64,000 bases of DNA from JBHHYN01 sp046757565. Its GTDB lineage: Bacteria; Pseudomonadota; Gammaproteobacteria; Eutrophobiales; Eutrophobiaceae. This document shows, piece after piece, positions 62,832 to 64,000 of the stretch. The stretch lies in contig JBHHYN010000004.1 of the NCBI GenBank assembly GCA_046757565.1, positions 11,985-75,984 of the forward strand, given 5' to 3'. The notes beneath the pieces are model-generated. The model saw only the letters and a program-made list of their open reading frames with translations, ran no database searches and was not told where the DNA came from. The position numbers were made by a program, and so were the translations under genes. Every line of letters begins with the position of its first letter. The first letter of the stretch is position 1.

Positions 62832-63845
62832 TTACCCGGCAGCCATTAATGCAACAGTGGTATCCAACATTCTGTTAGAGAAACCCCACTCATTATCGTA
62901 CCAGGCCATGACCTTAACGGTTGTTCCATCTATAACCTTGGTCAACGAGGCATCGTAGGTAGACGAAGCCGGGTTGTGATTAAAATCCACCGACACCAGG
63001 GGCTGGTCGTTGTAATCCAGGATACCTTTCAGGGCGCCTGCCGATGCCTCTTGCATCAATGCATTGATCTCTTCATGGGAAGTCTCCCTTGCCGTTACCA
63101 GGCTTAAATCGACCACCGATACATTTATCGTTGGAACGCGCATGGCGAAGCCATCCAGCTTGCCGTCCAATTCCGGTATAACCAGCCCGACTGCTGTGGC
63201 CGCTCCGGTTTTGGTCGGGATCATTGACATGGTTGCTGAGCGGGCGCGGCGCAGATCCGTATGATACACATCCGTGAGGACCTGATCGTTCGTGTATGAG
63301 TGGATGGTGGTCATGATACCGTTTACAACGCCGATACCTTGATGCAATACCCTGACCACCGGCGCCAGGCAGTTGGTGGTGCAGGAGGCATTCGAGATGA
63401 CCGTATCGCTTGCCTTGAGCACATCATGATTGACACCGTAAACAATGGTCGCATCCACATCTTTCCCGCCCGGCGCGGAGATAATGACCTTCTCGGCGCC
63501 GCCTTGCAGGTGGGCGCTCGCTCGCTCCTTACTCGCAAACAGACCCGTTGACTCATGCACCACATTGACGCCGAGTTCTCCCCAGGGCAGTTTGGCAGGA
63601 TCCCGCTCCGATAAGACCCTGATTTTATCGCCGTTGACGACCATGTATTCACTCTCTACTGAGACTGTGCCGGGAAATTTTCCATGAGCGCTATCATATC
63701 GGGTCAGGTGGGCATTGGTTTCCGCGTTACCCAGGTCATTGATTGCAACGATCCGGATCTCGTCCGTTCGTCCCGATTCATACAGGGCCCTGAGGATGTT
63801 TCTGCCGATTCGCCCATACCCGTTGATGCCAATTTTTATTGTCAT
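62832..63845 (-). CDS. gap: Glyceraldehyde-3-phosphate dehydrogenase, type I
   Basis: Oxidises glyceraldehyde 3-phosphate to 1,3-bisphosphoglycerate, or runs in reverse in the Calvin cycle. From the ATG at 63845 it has 337 residues: KIGINGYGRIGRNILRAL at the nucleotide site, the catalytic cysteine in SNASCTTNCLAP, and C-terminal WYDNEWGFSNRMLD. The aspartate in VAINDLG indicates preference for NAD. Upstream codons to 63923 have no similarity. The first gene of the cluster visible here; transketolase often precedes it in autotrophs but would lie beyond the window. The last 155 bases hold only its leader. Confidence 0.96.
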   Translation of the reverse strand: MTIKIGINGYGRIGRNILRALYESGRTDEIRIVAINDLGNAETNAHLTRYDSAHGKFPGTVSVESEYMVVNGDKIRVLSERDPAKLPWGELGVNVVHESTGLFASKERASAHLQGGAEKVIISAPGGKDVDATIVYGVNHDVLKASDTVISNASCTTNCLAPVVRVLHQGIGVVNGIMTTIHSYTNDQVLTDVYHTDLRRARSATMSMIPTKTGAATAVGLVIPELDGKLDGFAMRVPTINVSVVDLSLVTARETSHEEINALMQEASAGALKGILDYNDQPLVSVDFNHNPASSTYDASLTKVIDGTTVKVMAWYDNEWGFSNRMLDTTVALMAAG

Positions 63846-64000
63846 GAGTGCTACTCCATCTGTATTGTTAAGGAAGCCCCGATCCATTACACCCCAGGTC
63901 CTGCAAACGGTGCGTCCCTGCATTCCACCACAGAGGTTCCTTAAATTATTAGGGTCTTCAGCAGAATCTGTGGGTTGATATATAAACAGTAGCCCGTCAT

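Noticed and set aside
1..64000. tRNA, rRNA genes or CRISPR array
   Set aside because: No tRNA-like T-loop sequences in cloverleaf context, rRNA segments or regularly spaced repeats were noticed, although weak tRNA candidates could be missed by eye.

Overview
The window is one continuous stretch of chromosome from a gammaproteobacterium with roughly half G+C. The evidence is gene content and conserved order: leuS-lptE-holA-nadD-rsfS, phoBR-pst-phoU-ppk-ppx, aroQ-accB-accC-prmA-dusB-fis-purHD, and 6S RNA-zapA next to ygfB-pepP-ubiH-ubiI. Ubiquinone hydroxylases and oxygen-dependent HemF indicate aerobic metabolism. A K+-independent H+-pyrophosphatase, a gap-pgk-pyk-fba cluster and a class I aldolase would fit a sulfur-oxidising or other chemolithoautotrophic lineage, but that is inference. 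No rRNA, tRNA, CRISPR array or complete insertion sequence was seen.

Layout: 1-8.1 kb holds the end of hppA, then a minus-strand housekeeping block (maf, rsfS, nadD, proA, holA, lptE, leuS). 8.3-23.7 kb is a phosphate block: a ComEA-like protein, a porin, phoBR, pstS, pstCAB, phoU, ppk and ppx, with Pho boxes before the porin, phoB and pstS and an FNR-type site before ppk. 23.7-30 kb carries a methyltransferase, djlA, a DUF3179 gene ending inside a small inverted-repeat element, fxsA, cutA, dsbD and a TlpA-like thioredoxin. 30-39 kb has aroQ, accBC, prmA, a zinc-ribbon protein, an internally deleted dusB, fis, purH, purD and an HU-like protein. 39-45.4 kb has hisH, hisB, hemF, two small membrane proteins, dtd, rpiA, ilvA, 6S RNA, zapA and a ZapB-like gene. 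45.6-56.8 kb runs on the plus strand: ygfB, pepP, two ubiquinone hydroxylases, glnS, purC, nfo, a rhomboid protease and a DUF255 protein with a DsbD-like tail.

56.8-58.8 kb is the most unusual part. A CI-like repressor whose S24 domain lacks the catalytic serine is divergent from a small Cro/YdaS-like protein. The latter is translationally coupled to a membrane diguanylate cyclase. Two 17-bp operators lie inside the two facing promoters, so this looks like a phage-type switch placed in charge of c-di-GMP synthesis. 58.8-64 kb is the glycolytic or Calvin-cycle cluster fba, pyk, pgk and gap on the minus strand.

Functionally, the phosphate block joins uptake (porin, PstSCAB), sensing (PhoR, PhoB, PhoU) and polyphosphate turnover (Ppk, Ppx). 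The upstream H+-PPase recovers energy from the pyrophosphate that biosynthesis releases.
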